Assembly: GCA_017387565.1 (NCBI GenBank) | Contig: JAFOEY010000032.1 | Span: forward strand, 124,001 to 188,000 | Direction of reading: 5' to 3' | DNA from: Lachnospiraceae bacterium | Lineage (GTDB): Bacteria > Bacillota > Clostridia > Lachnospirales > Lachnospiraceae | Length of the DNA: 64,000 nucleotides | In this document: positions 34,868 through 43,683 of the stretch, piece after piece | How positions within the stretch are numbered: the stretch's first letter is position 1 | Layout of the letters: every line of letters starts with the position of its first letter | Translations under genes and position numbers: made by a program | The notes under the pieces: model-generated | What the model was told of the DNA's origin: nothing | Seen by the model: only the letters and a program-made list of their open reading frames with translations | Databases searched by the model: none

Positions 34868-37800
34868 TGTGTTGGTTTCCGCAGCAGCCGGTTCCGGAAA
34901 AACGGCTGTTTTAGTCGAGCGAATTTTGGGACTTGTGACCGATAAAGAGCATCCGGTGGATATCGACCGGCTATTAGTGGTAACTTTTACCAACGCTGCT
35001 GCCGCAGAGATGCGTGAACGTATTCACCGTGCTATTTTAGAGCGTTTAGAGCAGACCCCGGATGATATTTTTTTGCAGCGCCAGTCTGTGCTGATTAACC
35101 ATGCCATGATTACTACCATCGACAGCTTCTGTCGTTATATTTTGATGAATCATTTTCAGGAAATTGATTTGGATCCGGGCTTTTCCATCGGTGATCCCGG
35201 CAGGATGAAGTGGATGCAGAAAAAGGCTTTGGAAAAAACCATAGAAGATGCATATGCAAAAAAGGAACCGGATTTTCTGAATTTAGCGAATGCATTTTCT
35301 GTAAAAGGTCGTGATTTGCAGCTTGAGGAAATGGTCAATCAGATTTATGCATTTGTTATGAGCCAGCCATATCCGGAAAAATGGCTGAATCAGACCCTTT
35401 CCGATTATGAATGCAAGGATTATGATGAGTTTTCAAACAGTGCTTTTTTTCAGGCCATGCTAAAAGAAGTGCGTTTTGAAATCGAAGGACTGCTTGATTA
35501 TTATGACCGTATGCTTTCTTTATGTGAAAGCGGTGGCGGACCGGAGTCTTATCTTCCGGTTTTGACCAAAGAATCGAAAATGCTTGAAAAGTTAGCTGAT
35601 GCTACGGATTATGAAAGCTTGTCTCAGGGAATTCATGAAATGGAATTTTTCAGACTTCCTGCCGCAAAAAAGGACAGTTGTGATGATGCAATAAAAAATC
35701 AGGTGCAGGCGCTACGTACAACGGTAAAGGAGCGAATCAAAAAACTGCAGGAAAATTTCTTTTATGAATCCGGACCGGATCTTTTCGAGGATATGCAAAA
35801 GGCGGGAGAATTGTTAAAACCGTTAATTAGACTGACCTTATCTTTTATAGAGCAGTTTGCAATGGATAAACGAAAAGAAAATATCATTGACTTTTCGGAC
35901 ATGGAGCATTTTGCACTTCAGATTTTGGTAGATGAAGACAAAAAGCCGACAAAGACTGCGCTCTGGTATCAAAACTATTTTGAGGCTGTTATGATTGATG
36001 AATATCAGGATAGCAATGATGTACAGGAATTGCTTCTTTCCGTTGTCTCCCGCGAACGGGATGAAATGCCCAATCGTTTTATGGTTGGGGACATGAAACA
36101 GAGTATTTACCGTTTCCGTATGGCAAGACCGGAGATTTTTATGGAAAAGTACAGCCGTTACGGTGAAAATGAGGTACCGGGCTGTGCCAGAATCGATTTA
36201 AAGCAGAATTTCAGAAGCAGACAGACGGTACTTGCACTGGTAAATGATGTCTTTTATCCTCTCATGCATCAGGATGTGGGCGGCGTGGAATATGATGAAG
36301 CTGCTGCTTTGTATCCGGGAGCGGTTTATCCGGAGGATGAGGAAAAGACGGATGCTTATCGTGCGGAACTTTTGTTATTTGAACAAAACGGTGAAAACGG
36401 AGAAAAGGCTGAGATGAAGGCAGCTGAGGGTGAGGCTGTCATGATTGCGCAGAGAATTAAACGTCTGATGAAAGAGACGCAGGTAACGGATAAAGAAACC
36501 GGACAACTGCGCCCGATGCAATATGACGACATTGTCATACTGACACGTTCCATCGGGACTTTGGAAAATAAGCTTCAGGAAGTCTTGAAACGCGAAGGGA
36601 TTCCGACAGCTGTCCCGAGTAAGACCGGATATTTTTCCGCAGTGGAAATCCGGGTTTTGCTGCAATATCTGGAAATATGTGTTAATCCTTATCGGGATAT
36701 CCCACTGGCAGCAGTTTTAAAATCTCCTCTGTATGGATTTAGCGACGAAGAGATGGCAGAAATTGCCCTGATTCAGTCGGATGACGGAAAAGAACTGTCC
36801 TTTTATGAGAAATTGAAACGCTGTGACAACAAAAAGGCAAAGGCGTTTCTTGATGAACTTACAGAGATGCGTATGCTTGCAAAAACAGAAACGGTGCATG
36901 ATTTTTTATACATATTCATCAGAAAGCACCGCTATCTCGATTATGTTTCTGCCCTTCCGGCAGGTGGTAGCCGGCGTGAGACTGTTGAAATGCTTCTTAC
37001 TCAGGCAAAGACCTATGAACAGAGTCGGATGCATGGCTTATTTGGGTTTCTGCAATATATGAAACAGTTGGAAAAATATGAAATCGACTATGGGAATGGT
37101 GGAGAGGATCATACCAATGCGGTTCGCATCATGACCATCCATAAGTCGAAAGGTCTGGAATTTCCGGTGTGTTTTGTGTCGGGACTGGCAAAACGCTTTA
37201 ACCGTAGAGACATCAACGGTTCCCTATTGTTGCATACAGATCTGGGTATCGGAATAGAATACCGTAATTATCAGGACAAATTCCGAAGAAATACCATTAA
37301 ACAAAAGTGGATTGCCAGACAGCAGTTGGTTGATAGTATGGGAGAGGAACTTCGAGTCCTTTATGTTGCTCTGACCAGGGCAAAGGAAAAATGCATTTTA
37401 ACAGGTACGGTTTCCGATTATGAAAAGACCTTAGAATCGTGTGCTCAGATGGTTGGAGATGAAAGTCATAAAGCCGTATCGGACCGCAAACTGGATGGAC
37501 AGCTGATTTTGGAATGCAATCATTATTTGAAATTGCTTTTTTATGTGATGGCTTTGTACCGGGATCAGCCGGAAAAACTGTTTGAGGTTACCCTTTTTCA
37601 TGAAGATGATTTACAGCTAAATCAGGCTCGACAGTTTTTGGAAGACAGAATGAAAAAAGATGTTTTCTTAAAAACTCTGAAAGCAGCAGATGAGACAAAG
37701 AGCCGGGAACTTTCCCGGGTAATTCATGCTGCCTATCCGCATCCGGAACTGGAAGGTTTATATAATAAGACCAGTGTCTCGGAATTAAAGCATGCTGCTT

Positions 37801-38423
37801 TGCATGAAGATGAACAGACTATGGTGGTGTTTGATACAGAGAAAAAAACACAGATTGTTCCGGAATTTATGAAAGAAGAAGTAAAGGTACTAGGTGCTGC
37901 CAGAGGAACTGCCTATCATAGATTGATGGAACTTTTGGATTTTCAATCCTTTGCACAGTGTCTATGTGGAAAATTAAAAGAGAATTTAATAAATGAGAAA
38001 AGACGCATAATTGAAGCAAAATTGATGCCTGAAAAAGATATGAATTTGATTGATGATAGAAAAATTATGGCTTTTCTTTGCAGCGACTTAGCTAAAAAAA
38101 TGATGGCGGCAAATGAAAAACGATTGTTATTCAAAGAGCAGCCGTTCGTTATGGAAATACCGGCAAAACGTGTGGATGAGAAATTCCCGGATGATGAAAC
38201 CATGCTGATACAGGGTATTATCGATGCTTTCTATGAAGAAGACGGGAAAATCTACTTGGTTGATTACAAGACAGACCGGGTAGAAAAAAGAGAAGATCTG
38301 ATTAACCGATACCGGGTTCAGATGGATTACTATAAAGAGGCATTGGAACGGATTACACAAAAAACAGTGGAAGGTGTGAAAATTTATTCCTTTTTCTTTT
38401 CTGATGTTTTGGATGTGGAATAA
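34818..38423 (+). CDS. addA: AddAB helicase-nuclease, subunit A
   Basis: 1201 residues. UvrD-like helicase with Walker A SAAAGSGKTAVL (residues about 17-28), TFTNAAAAEMRERI, the Walker B region AVMIDEYQDSNDVQE, MVGDMKQSIYRFR, VRIMTIHKSKGLEFPVCFV and VLYVALTRAKEKCILTG. The C-terminal RecB-type nuclease has IQGIIDAFYEEDGKIYLVDYKTDRV. This subunit drives unwinding and cuts one strand; the AddB nuclease cuts the other. The start lies within addB, with GGAGCTGACTGAGG upstream. A family A element begins at the base after the stop. Confidence 0.97.
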   Translation: MEFTTDQKKVITIRNHNVLVSAAAGSGKTAVLVERILGLVTDKEHPVDIDRLLVVTFTNAAAAEMRERIHRAILERLEQTPDDIFLQRQSVLINHAMITTIDSFCRYILMNHFQEIDLDPGFSIGDPGRMKWMQKKALEKTIEDAYAKKEPDFLNLANAFSVKGRDLQLEEMVNQIYAFVMSQPYPEKWLNQTLSDYECKDYDEFSNSAFFQAMLKEVRFEIEGLLDYYDRMLSLCESGGGPESYLPVLTKESKMLEKLADATDYESLSQGIHEMEFFRLPAAKKDSCDDAIKNQVQALRTTVKERIKKLQENFFYESGPDLFEDMQKAGELLKPLIRLTLSFIEQFAMDKRKENIIDFSDMEHFALQILVDEDKKPTKTALWYQNYFEAVMIDEYQDSNDVQELLLSVVSRERDEMPNRFMVGDMKQSIYRFRMARPEIFMEKYSRYGENEVPGCARIDLKQNFRSRQTVLALVNDVFYPLMHQDVGGVEYDEAAALYPGAVYPEDEEKTDAYRAELLLFEQNGENGEKAEMKAAEGEAVMIAQRIKRLMKETQVTDKETGQLRPMQYDDIVILTRSIGTLENKLQEVLKREGIPTAVPSKTGYFSAVEIRVLLQYLEICVNPYRDIPLAAVLKSPLYGFSDEEMAEIALIQSDDGKELSFYEKLKRCDNKKAKAFLDELTEMRMLAKTETVHDFLYIFIRKHRYLDYVSALPAGGSRRETVEMLLTQAKTYEQSRMHGLFGFLQYMKQLEKYEIDYGNGGEDHTNAVRIMTIHKSKGLEFPVCFVSGLAKRFNRRDINGSLLLHTDLGIGIEYRNYQDKFRRNTIKQKWIARQQLVDSMGEELRVLYVALTRAKEKCILTGTVSDYEKTLESCAQMVGDESHKAVSDRKLDGQLILECNHYLKLLFYVMALYRDQPEKLFEVTLFHEDDLQLNQARQFLEDRMKKDVFLKTLKAADETKSRELSRVIHAAYPHPELEGLYNKTSVSELKHAALHEDEQTMVVFDTEKKTQIVPEFMKEEVKVLGAARGTAYHRLMELLDFQSFAQCLCGKLKENLINEKRRIIEAKLMPEKDMNLIDDRKIMAFLCSDLAKKMMAANEKRLLFKEQPFVMEIPAKRVDEKFPDDETMLIQGIIDAFYEEDGKIYLVDYKTDRVEKREDLINRYRVQMDYYKEALERITQKTVEGVKIYSFFFSDVLDVE

Positions 38424-38570
38424 AAACATTTATTAAATGCCCGGTTTCAAAACTCAGACTACGTCTTCAGACAGTTGAAACCGGGCATTCCTTTTTGTTC
38501 GCTATGCCGCTAAGAAAGGCACAAAACCTCGTAAAAGTCGACGGGCAAAGATATATATTTCTGCAAGGAC
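38424..38570. repeat. Family A element, copy 4, between convergent genes
   Basis: The central hairpin ATGCCCGGTTTCAA / TTGAAACCGGGCAT (about 38437-38488) is followed by TATGCCGCTAAGAAAGGCAC, GGGCAAAGATATATAT and TTCTGCAAGGAC. It lies between addA and a minus-strand glycosyltransferase gene and may end both transcripts. Confidence 0.85.
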
Positions 38571-38620
38571 AACCTGCAGCCCATAAAGATCTTGAGGATA
38601 AAATTCCAGACGAAACTCAA

Positions 38621-39631
38621 TTATTCGGAAGCTAACATCTGCCGATAGTGTTCTGCTTCTTCCAAATCACCATTTTCGGTGCAAATGTCAATCAAGGCAT
38701 TTAATGGAATGGTGGTATGACATTTCAAATCTAAAATACTTTCGGTTTCAAATGCTGCATTGTAATACCAAAGTGCGGCTTCTGAAGTGTTTTGCTCAAT
38801 GTTTTTATAATATTCTGCCAGACAACAGCAGATTTCGCTGCAGCCGCCGATTGCCATGGCTTTGGTTGTATATTTAAAAAATTCCAGAAAGTTTTTGGAA
38901 ATCAGACTTGCCTTGGTGCAGATGCAACACGCTTCCAAAATCTCATCCGGTGTCCGATCCGGGTCAACGATGGATTTTACAAAGGCAGGATAGGCAGACC
39001 GAAAATCTTCCGGTTCGCCGGCAATCATCAATTCTTTTGCATACAGGTTATGTAGTCTTTTGTTTAATCTGACCTCGTCTTTGCAAAGCTTTTCAAACGC
39101 AGCAAGATCACGGCCTTTATGACTGCAGGTGGGGCGATGGGTAATCACGATGTCGCTGTCATAAATTAAAGGATCCAAGCGGACTGCTTCGTGAATAGCG
39201 CTTTCCCAGACGAAATGACGGAGTCTGCGGTACAATTTTGGACGAAGCTCTTTATCGTAGTTGTAAATGGTATTGTAGGAAAGCTGATTATCATAATACA
39301 TCTGGACGATGTCGATTTCCGGAAGTAATCCCTTTTTTAACATAAGAAATTTCTGATGGTTTTCTTCGTCAAGCACTTCATCAGCATCAGCACAGTATAT
39401 GTAATCTTTGGTGGCTTTTGAAAAAGAAAAGTTACGTGCATCGCTAAAACTTCCATTCCATGGAAAATCATAGATGCGATCGGTATAACGTGCTGCAATT
39501 TCTTTGGTACGATCTGTGGAGCCGGTATCTACAATGATAATTTCATCCATTAAATCAGCAATGGAATTCAAACAACGAGATAAAACCTGTTCCTCATTTT
39601 TAACAATCATACATAAACTGATGGAAATCAT
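38621..39631 (-). CDS. GT2 family glycosyltransferase with TPR-like tail
   Basis: 336 residues on the minus strand. The N-terminal GT-A domain begins ISLCMIVKNEEQVLSRCLNS and holds DEIIIVDTGSTDRT and the metal-binding DADE (IYCADADEVLDEE). The rest is helical with TPR-like spacing (LEFFKYTTKAMAIGG, AALWYYNAAFETES). This architecture is seen in GT2 enzymes that modify cell-surface polymers or peptides; donor and acceptor are not known. A strong AAGGGGG ribosome site precedes the ATG. Family A elements lie on both sides. Confidence 0.88.
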   Translation of the reverse strand: MISISLCMIVKNEEQVLSRCLNSIADLMDEIIIVDTGSTDRTKEIAARYTDRIYDFPWNGSFSDARNFSFSKATKDYIYCADADEVLDEENHQKFLMLKKGLLPEIDIVQMYYDNQLSYNTIYNYDKELRPKLYRRLRHFVWESAIHEAVRLDPLIYDSDIVITHRPTCSHKGRDLAAFEKLCKDEVRLNKRLHNLYAKELMIAGEPEDFRSAYPAFVKSIVDPDRTPDEILEACCICTKASLISKNFLEFFKYTTKAMAIGGCSEICCCLAEYYKNIEQNTSEAALWYYNAAFETESILDLKCHTTIPLNALIDICTENGDLEEAEHYRQMLASE

Positions 39632-39731
39632 ACAAAAACCCCCTTATTACGCTTTTTTCTATTTTATCATAATAAAAAGCGAGTGGCAAAAATACTTTAC
39701 CACTCACTTGGAGATATCGCTTATAATTTTT

Positions 39732-39818
39732 ATCCCTTTTCGGATTTAGGTTTCCAAACTCAGACTTCGTCTTCAAACAGTTGAAACCGGTCATTATTTT
39801 TGTTCGCTCATGCCGCTA
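39732..39818. repeat. Family A element, copy 5, running into thiT
   Basis: The outer arm TCCCTTTTCGGATTT is fused directly to the core: AACTCAGACTTCGTCTTC, then AGTTGAAACCGGTCATT and TTGTTCGCTCATGCCGCTAA. The left half of the central hairpin is shortened. The last ten or so bases lie inside the thiT coding region and provide its stop codon. Confidence 0.85.
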
Positions 39819-40383
39819 ACTCTTCTGCCCAGAAAATTTTGGGAACGGTATAAGCAAGAATTGCAACGATAACAGCTAAAATAATAGTATCGGGAAGCAT
39901 ATATGCTCCGTTATAAACAAGGCTGTAGTATGCTGCGTTCATTCCTTCGGGTGCATAGCTGCCCCAAAGAAGCCAGCCAGACAGGAAGCTACATAAAAAT
40001 CTTAAGATGCACACACAAGCAGAACCTACAATAAAACCGATTTTTTTATTGTTTTTCAAAATGGATGCAAAAAGCGGTGCCAGTCCCAATACTGAAAATG
40101 CTAACAGATAATCCAATAAAATACAGCCTATCTGGGAAATCAGAGTTGCACAGTACATGACATTGGAAAAACCGATGATCATTTGTAAAAGACCATGAAC
40201 AAAACCTGTCAGACATCCCCATTTAGGACCTCTTCGAAGTCCCATAATGACTAAGGGGAGCATCTCTAAGGTGATGGATCCGCCAAATGGCATTTCAAAG
40301 ATCTTCAGATAGGAAAGAACGGTTGCAAGAGCAATCAACATGGCTCCTTCCACAAGAATACGTGTTTTTGAGTTTCTGGACAT
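39808..40383 (-). CDS. thiT: Thiamine ECF transporter, substrate-binding S component
   Basis: 191 residues on the minus strand, six hydrophobic helices. ThiT hallmarks are visible: LSYLKIFEMPFGGSITLEMLPL near the N-terminus and YYSLVYNGAYMLPD near the C-terminus, both lining the thiamine pocket. It works with a shared ECF energising module encoded elsewhere. A TPP riboswitch on the same strand confirms the substrate. The final residues EELAA and the TGA stop are encoded by a family A repeat (TTAGCGGCATGA), so the native end has been replaced. Confidence 0.95.
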   Translation of the reverse strand: MSRNSKTRILVEGAMLIALATVLSYLKIFEMPFGGSITLEMLPLVIMGLRRGPKWGCLTGFVHGLLQMIIGFSNVMYCATLISQIGCILLDYLLAFSVLGLAPLFASILKNNKKIGFIVGSACVCILRFLCSFLSGWLLWGSYAPEGMNAAYYSLVYNGAYMLPDTIILAVIVAILAYTVPKIFWAEELAA

Positions 40384-40418
40384 AAAAAAACCTCCTTGAT
40401 AGTTGCTTAGGAGGGGAG
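40384..40418 (-). promoter_or_regulatory. Expression platform: ribosome-site hairpin with T-run before thiT
   Basis: On the minus strand CCTCCT-N12-AGGAGG is followed by TTTTTTT and the ATG. The hairpin hides the Shine-Dalgarno AGGAGG and also looks like a terminator. Just upstream, CTCCCCT (plus 40412-40418) overlaps the CCTCCT arm and is exactly complementary to AGGGGAG at the 5' side of the TPP aptamer (plus 40609-40615), so the two pairings exclude each other. Confidence 0.75.
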
Positions 40419-40533
40419 TGATGGCGTTTTAAGTTGTCGGCAGACATAGACACGATGACAATATGTATGATACTTGCTTGTAATTATTGATATCGCTATC
40501 TGATACGGTTATCTGTTGGTATTTTACTTAAAA

Positions 40534-40618
40534 CTGCTTCCTTACGCCGGTATTATCCGGTTCAAGTAGTGAGGGTTAGTGAATATATCACAATCTCAGC
40601 CGGTGGGCTCCCCTAGCA
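40534..40618 (-). ncRNA. TPP riboswitch aptamer (THI element)
   Basis: Read on the minus strand: GCTAGGGGAGCC, CCGGCTGAGAT, then ACCCTCACTACTTGAACC, GGATAATACCGGCGTAAGG and AAGC. The CTGAGAT and GGATAATACCGGCGTA blocks are the diagnostic thiamine pyrophosphate contacts. P1 is short (TGCT/AGCA). The aptamer is about 150 bases upstream of thiT, with the expression platform directly before the start codon. Confidence 0.96.
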
Positions 40619-40676
40619 AATATTTATTTGTACGTTCAAACTATAAAGGTTTTGGATATGTTTGTCAATGGTTAAG

Positions 40677-41384
40677 TTAATCCACTTTACTGATTTTATT
40701 AAAAGGATAATAGCGGAACATGGCTTTTCCAAGTATTTGCTCACTTTTTACAAAGGTATGGGTCCAGTAACGGGAATCGTAGGAGTTGTTTCGATTGTCG
40801 CCCATGACAAAATAGCAGTTTGATGGAACATAATATGGTCCGAAACTGGTTGACGCAGGGATTTCTTTGGTAAAAGAATCGTCTAATGGCGTCGTACTGT
40901 CGTTAATATATACTTTTCCATCGGTAATGGTTACGGTTTCTCCGGGGAGACCAATGATTCGTTTGATGTATAACTCTGATTCGTTATCCGGAAATTTGAA
41001 GATGATGACATCGAAACGTTGTGGAATATCATTTTTATAAGCAAGACGATTTCCAATCAGTCGGTCGCCGGTCATGACCGTATCTTCCATGGATGCGGAT
41101 GGAATGCGGGCATTGATGATGATAAAATTGTTTAAAAATAGCATAACAACCAGTGCAATCAGAAAAATCAGAACATATTCTACCATTTCTTTCATCAATT
41201 CTTTGGATATTTTCTTGTTGTAAATATTCTTTTTCATTTTTCTTTTTCGGGATTTTTTGATGTCTTTCTTTGATGCAGATTCAATGATATCATTATTTTC
41301 ATTCTTTTTTTCTTCGCCGTTTTCTATGAAAATATATTCAATGGAAGAATCTGCTTCCTGTTCTTCGGTCATTAACTCTTTCAT
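40677..41384 (-). CDS. lepB: Signal peptidase I
   Basis: 235 residues on the minus strand. A long charged cytoplasmic N-terminus (about 70 residues, Lys-rich KSRKRKMKKNIYNKK) precedes one membrane helix (YVLIFLIALVVMLFLNNFIII). Catalytic motifs follow: IPSASMEDT with the nucleophile Ser, YIKRIIGLPGE with the general-base Lys, and the box VMGDNRNNSYDSRYW. It cleaves signal peptides of secreted proteins at the outer face of the membrane. The N-terminal extension is longer than in most signal peptidases. The start is uncertain, because a GGAG is 15 bases away and an in-frame ATG four codons later has GAAAGAG. Confidence 0.93.
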   Translation of the reverse strand: MKELMTEEQEADSSIEYIFIENGEEKKNENNDIIESASKKDIKKSRKRKMKKNIYNKKISKELMKEMVEYVLIFLIALVVMLFLNNFIIINARIPSASMEDTVMTGDRLIGNRLAYKNDIPQRFDVIIFKFPDNESELYIKRIIGLPGETVTITDGKVYINDSTTPLDDSFTKEIPASTSFGPYYVPSNCYFVMGDNRNNSYDSRYWTHTFVKSEQILGKAMFRYYPFNKISKVD

Positions 41385-41591
41385 GTTTTCAATTTTGCTC
41401 CATTTATGTTATTCTTGTGTATGCAATGTATTGCATTGTTGCCAAGCAACTTTTGATTGATTGTCAAAAGTGGATTTTGCTATTCGTTGATGTATTTGGA
41501 TGGCTACATTGCTACGCAATTTACGAACACATCATACAGTGATTATACATTCAATTAGTAAGATATACAACTTTTAGAAATGAGGAAAAAG

Positions 41592-43202
41592 ATGTATCAA
41601 TATGTCCTGTTTGACCTTGACGGAACTTTGACGGATCCGAAAGAGGGGATTTGTAAATCGGTGCAGTATGCACTGCATGAAATGAAAATAGATGAACCGG
41701 ATTTAGATAAGCTGGAATGTTTTATCGGACCACCGCTTCGAAACAGCTTTCGCGATTTTTATCATTTGAGTGATGAAAAGTGTGAACTCGGGATCAAAAA
41801 ATACAGAGAGCGTTACGCTTCGATTGGTATTTTTGAAAATAAACTTTATCCCGGTATGAAAGAGCTTTTAAAAACTCTGCATGATAAGGGTGTTCATCTG
41901 GCTGTTGCTTCGAGTAAGCCGAAGCTTTTCGTGGAACGAATTTTAAAGCATTTTGAGATTGAGCAGTATTTTGAAGTGGTTGCCGGAAGTGATATGAGTG
42001 AAAAGAAAGTGGAGAAAATTGATATCATGAGGGAAGCAATTTCTTTGCTGTTTCATATTCCGGAAGAAAAAATTCCACAGATTACTTCTTCTGTGACTGA
42101 TGGTACACCTAATCTGAAACATGAGGAGTCTGAGAATGAAACACAGGCAGGGGATTATAAGGAAGCGCGAAACAAGGTCAAAAGAATCATCCCGGTCGAC
42201 CAAATTCTGATGATTGGTGACCGGAAATTTGATATTGAGGGCGCAAAGCATTTCTTTTTGGACAGCATTGGTGTCAGTTACGGATATGCGGCGGAAGGTG
42301 AATTAAAAGAAGCGGGAGCAACCTATATTACAGATAATCTGGATGATGTGTATGAAATTATCCTGGGAGAAAAACCCGCTTTGCAGGCTGGAACATCCAA
42401 TACATTTAAAAAGAGTTTTCACGTATTGATGCCACTTGTATATAATTTTATCCTGACTTATGTGGTTTTATTTGTTCAGCAGATTTTGCTGGACGTTTCC
42501 TTAAACGGTGCATTTCGTTCGTCTGCAGGATGGGTTTCTGCACATTCTTCCCAGGTGGCGGTATACTTTGACGCATTTGCAACTCTGATATGTGCTTTTG
42601 TCTTTTTTGTGTTGTATCAAAAGGAGAAGAAAAAGCCGATATCCCTTGTTGTAAAAAGGCGGCAAGACAAGCGTTTGATACGTGAAAGTGCATGGATTGC
42701 CGGGCTTGGAGTTACATTGGCATTGTTTTTAAATCTGCTTTTTTCCTATTTGCAGCTTATGACTTCGTCACAAGCTTATAAAGAAGTGGCAGGGGTTCAG
42801 TATTCGGTTTCGATCGGATGGGGACTTTTGATTTATGGACTGATTAAGCCAATCGAAGAGGAGCTGGTATTTCGCGGCTTGATTTATGGAAGAATGAGGC
42901 TCTATTATCCCATGATGTTCTGCATTCCGATTTCAGCTTTGATTTTCGGTGCGTATCATGGAAATTTCGTTCAGCTTTTATACGGATTTATTATGGGCTG
43001 TCTGCTGGCATGGCTGTTTGAAAAATATCGGAGCCTGAAGGCAAATGTCATTTTCCACAGTGCTGCTAATATTGCTGTCTATCTGGTCAGTGTAATACCG
43101 GCGTTAAATCAGGCGATGTTTCATGTGGCTGCTGTTTTAGGTTGCGGCGTTCTGGCAGTGGTGTTTGGGTTCGTTCTTATTAAAAAGGATAAAGCAGACT
43201 GA
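41592..43202 (+). CDS. HAD phosphatase fused to a CPBP intramembrane protease
   Basis: About 536 residues. The N-terminal 225 form a HAD phosphatase of the phosphoglycolate phosphatase type: FDLDGTLTDPKEG (motif I), VASSKPKLFVE (motifs II/III) and GDRKFDIEGAKHF (motif IV), with an extra polar stretch of about 45 residues before motif IV. After a linker come about seven membrane helices with the CPBP/Abi motifs EEELVFRGLIYGR, FGAYHGNFVQLLYGF and HSAANI, normally a glutamic-type membrane protease. ATG 41592 follows GAGGAAAAA; an ATG at 41580 has no ribosome site. The frame is continuous through both domains, so this is a real fusion. Confidence 0.88.
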   Translation: MYQYVLFDLDGTLTDPKEGICKSVQYALHEMKIDEPDLDKLECFIGPPLRNSFRDFYHLSDEKCELGIKKYRERYASIGIFENKLYPGMKELLKTLHDKGVHLAVASSKPKLFVERILKHFEIEQYFEVVAGSDMSEKKVEKIDIMREAISLLFHIPEEKIPQITSSVTDGTPNLKHEESENETQAGDYKEARNKVKRIIPVDQILMIGDRKFDIEGAKHFFLDSIGVSYGYAAEGELKEAGATYITDNLDDVYEIILGEKPALQAGTSNTFKKSFHVLMPLVYNFILTYVVLFVQQILLDVSLNGAFRSSAGWVSAHSSQVAVYFDAFATLICAFVFFVLYQKEKKKPISLVVKRRQDKRLIRESAWIAGLGVTLALFLNLLFSYLQLMTSSQAYKEVAGVQYSVSIGWGLLIYGLIKPIEEELVFRGLIYGRMRLYYPMMFCIPISALIFGAYHGNFVQLLYGFIMGCLLAWLFEKYRSLKANVIFHSAANIAVYLVSVIPALNQAMFHVAAVLGCGVLAVVFGFVLIKKDKAD

Positions 43203-43220
43203 GGTGTTGCCTGGGGGCTA

Positions 43221-43446
43221 GGCGTCCTTGCAGAAATTATATAGCTTTTTCCGCATCCTACTTCGGTTTTTAGTCTTTCTAAGCGGCATGCTCACAAAAT
43301 ATTTATTAAATGCCCGGTTTCAAAACTCAGACTTCGTCTTCGAACAGTTGAAACCGGGCATTAATTTTGTTCGCCATGCCGCTAAGAAAGACACAAAACC
43401 TTGTAAAAGGATGCAGAAAAAGCCATATAATTTCTGCAAGGACGCC
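43221..43446. repeat. Family A element, copy 6, full 226-bp palindrome
   Basis: Outer arms 43221-43260 and 43407-43446 are complementary at about 38 of 40 positions, beginning GGCGTCCTTGCAGAAATTAT. Moving inward, TTTCTAAGCGGCATG faces CATGCCGCTAAGAAA, and the centre is ATGCCCGGTTTCAA / TTGAAACCGGGCAT. It lies between the HAD-CPBP gene and gltB; these outer arms share TTCTGCAAGGAC with copy 4. Confidence 0.88.
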
Positions 43447-43506
43447 TCTCTATGTCTCGGAAGCTATAAATAAAAAAGAAAGAAATATCTGAAAAACACC
43501 TAAAAA

Positions 43507-43575
43507 AGACAGATAATTTAATGAAAAGTCAGAAAATAATAAAGTTAAATGTTAAATTATCTAATTATCTGACAA
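43507..43575 (+). promoter_or_regulatory. AT-rich inverted repeats upstream of gltB
   Basis: CAGATAATTTA at the left faces TAAATTATCT and then AATTATCTG at the right, within an AT-rich stretch ending 29 bases before the -35 box. This is a possible operator for a nitrogen or amino-acid regulator; no known binding consensus is matched. Confidence 0.35.
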
Positions 43576-43603
43576 TTCAAATAAATTTTTTTACTAACAA
43601 CTC

Positions 43604-43632
43604 TTTACAAGTAAAAAAAATGGGTGTATATT
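43604..43632 (+). promoter_or_regulatory. gltBD promoter
   Basis: TTTACA (43604-43609), exactly 17 bases, TATATT (43627-43632), about 50 bases before the gltB ATG. Confidence 0.75.
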
Positions 43633-43683
43633 CATTTCAAACAAAAATTAATCATAAGAAAAAACTAAGGAAGGAGATTCCAC

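Noticed and set aside
31454..38423. Defence island centred on the large helicase-nuclease genes
   Set aside because: All motifs match housekeeping AddB and AddA, and no toxin, restriction or phage-related gene lies beside them.
42840..43120. CPBP domain as bacteriocin self-immunity gene
   Set aside because: No bacteriocin precursor, processing protease or export gene is nearby, so an immunity role has no support here.
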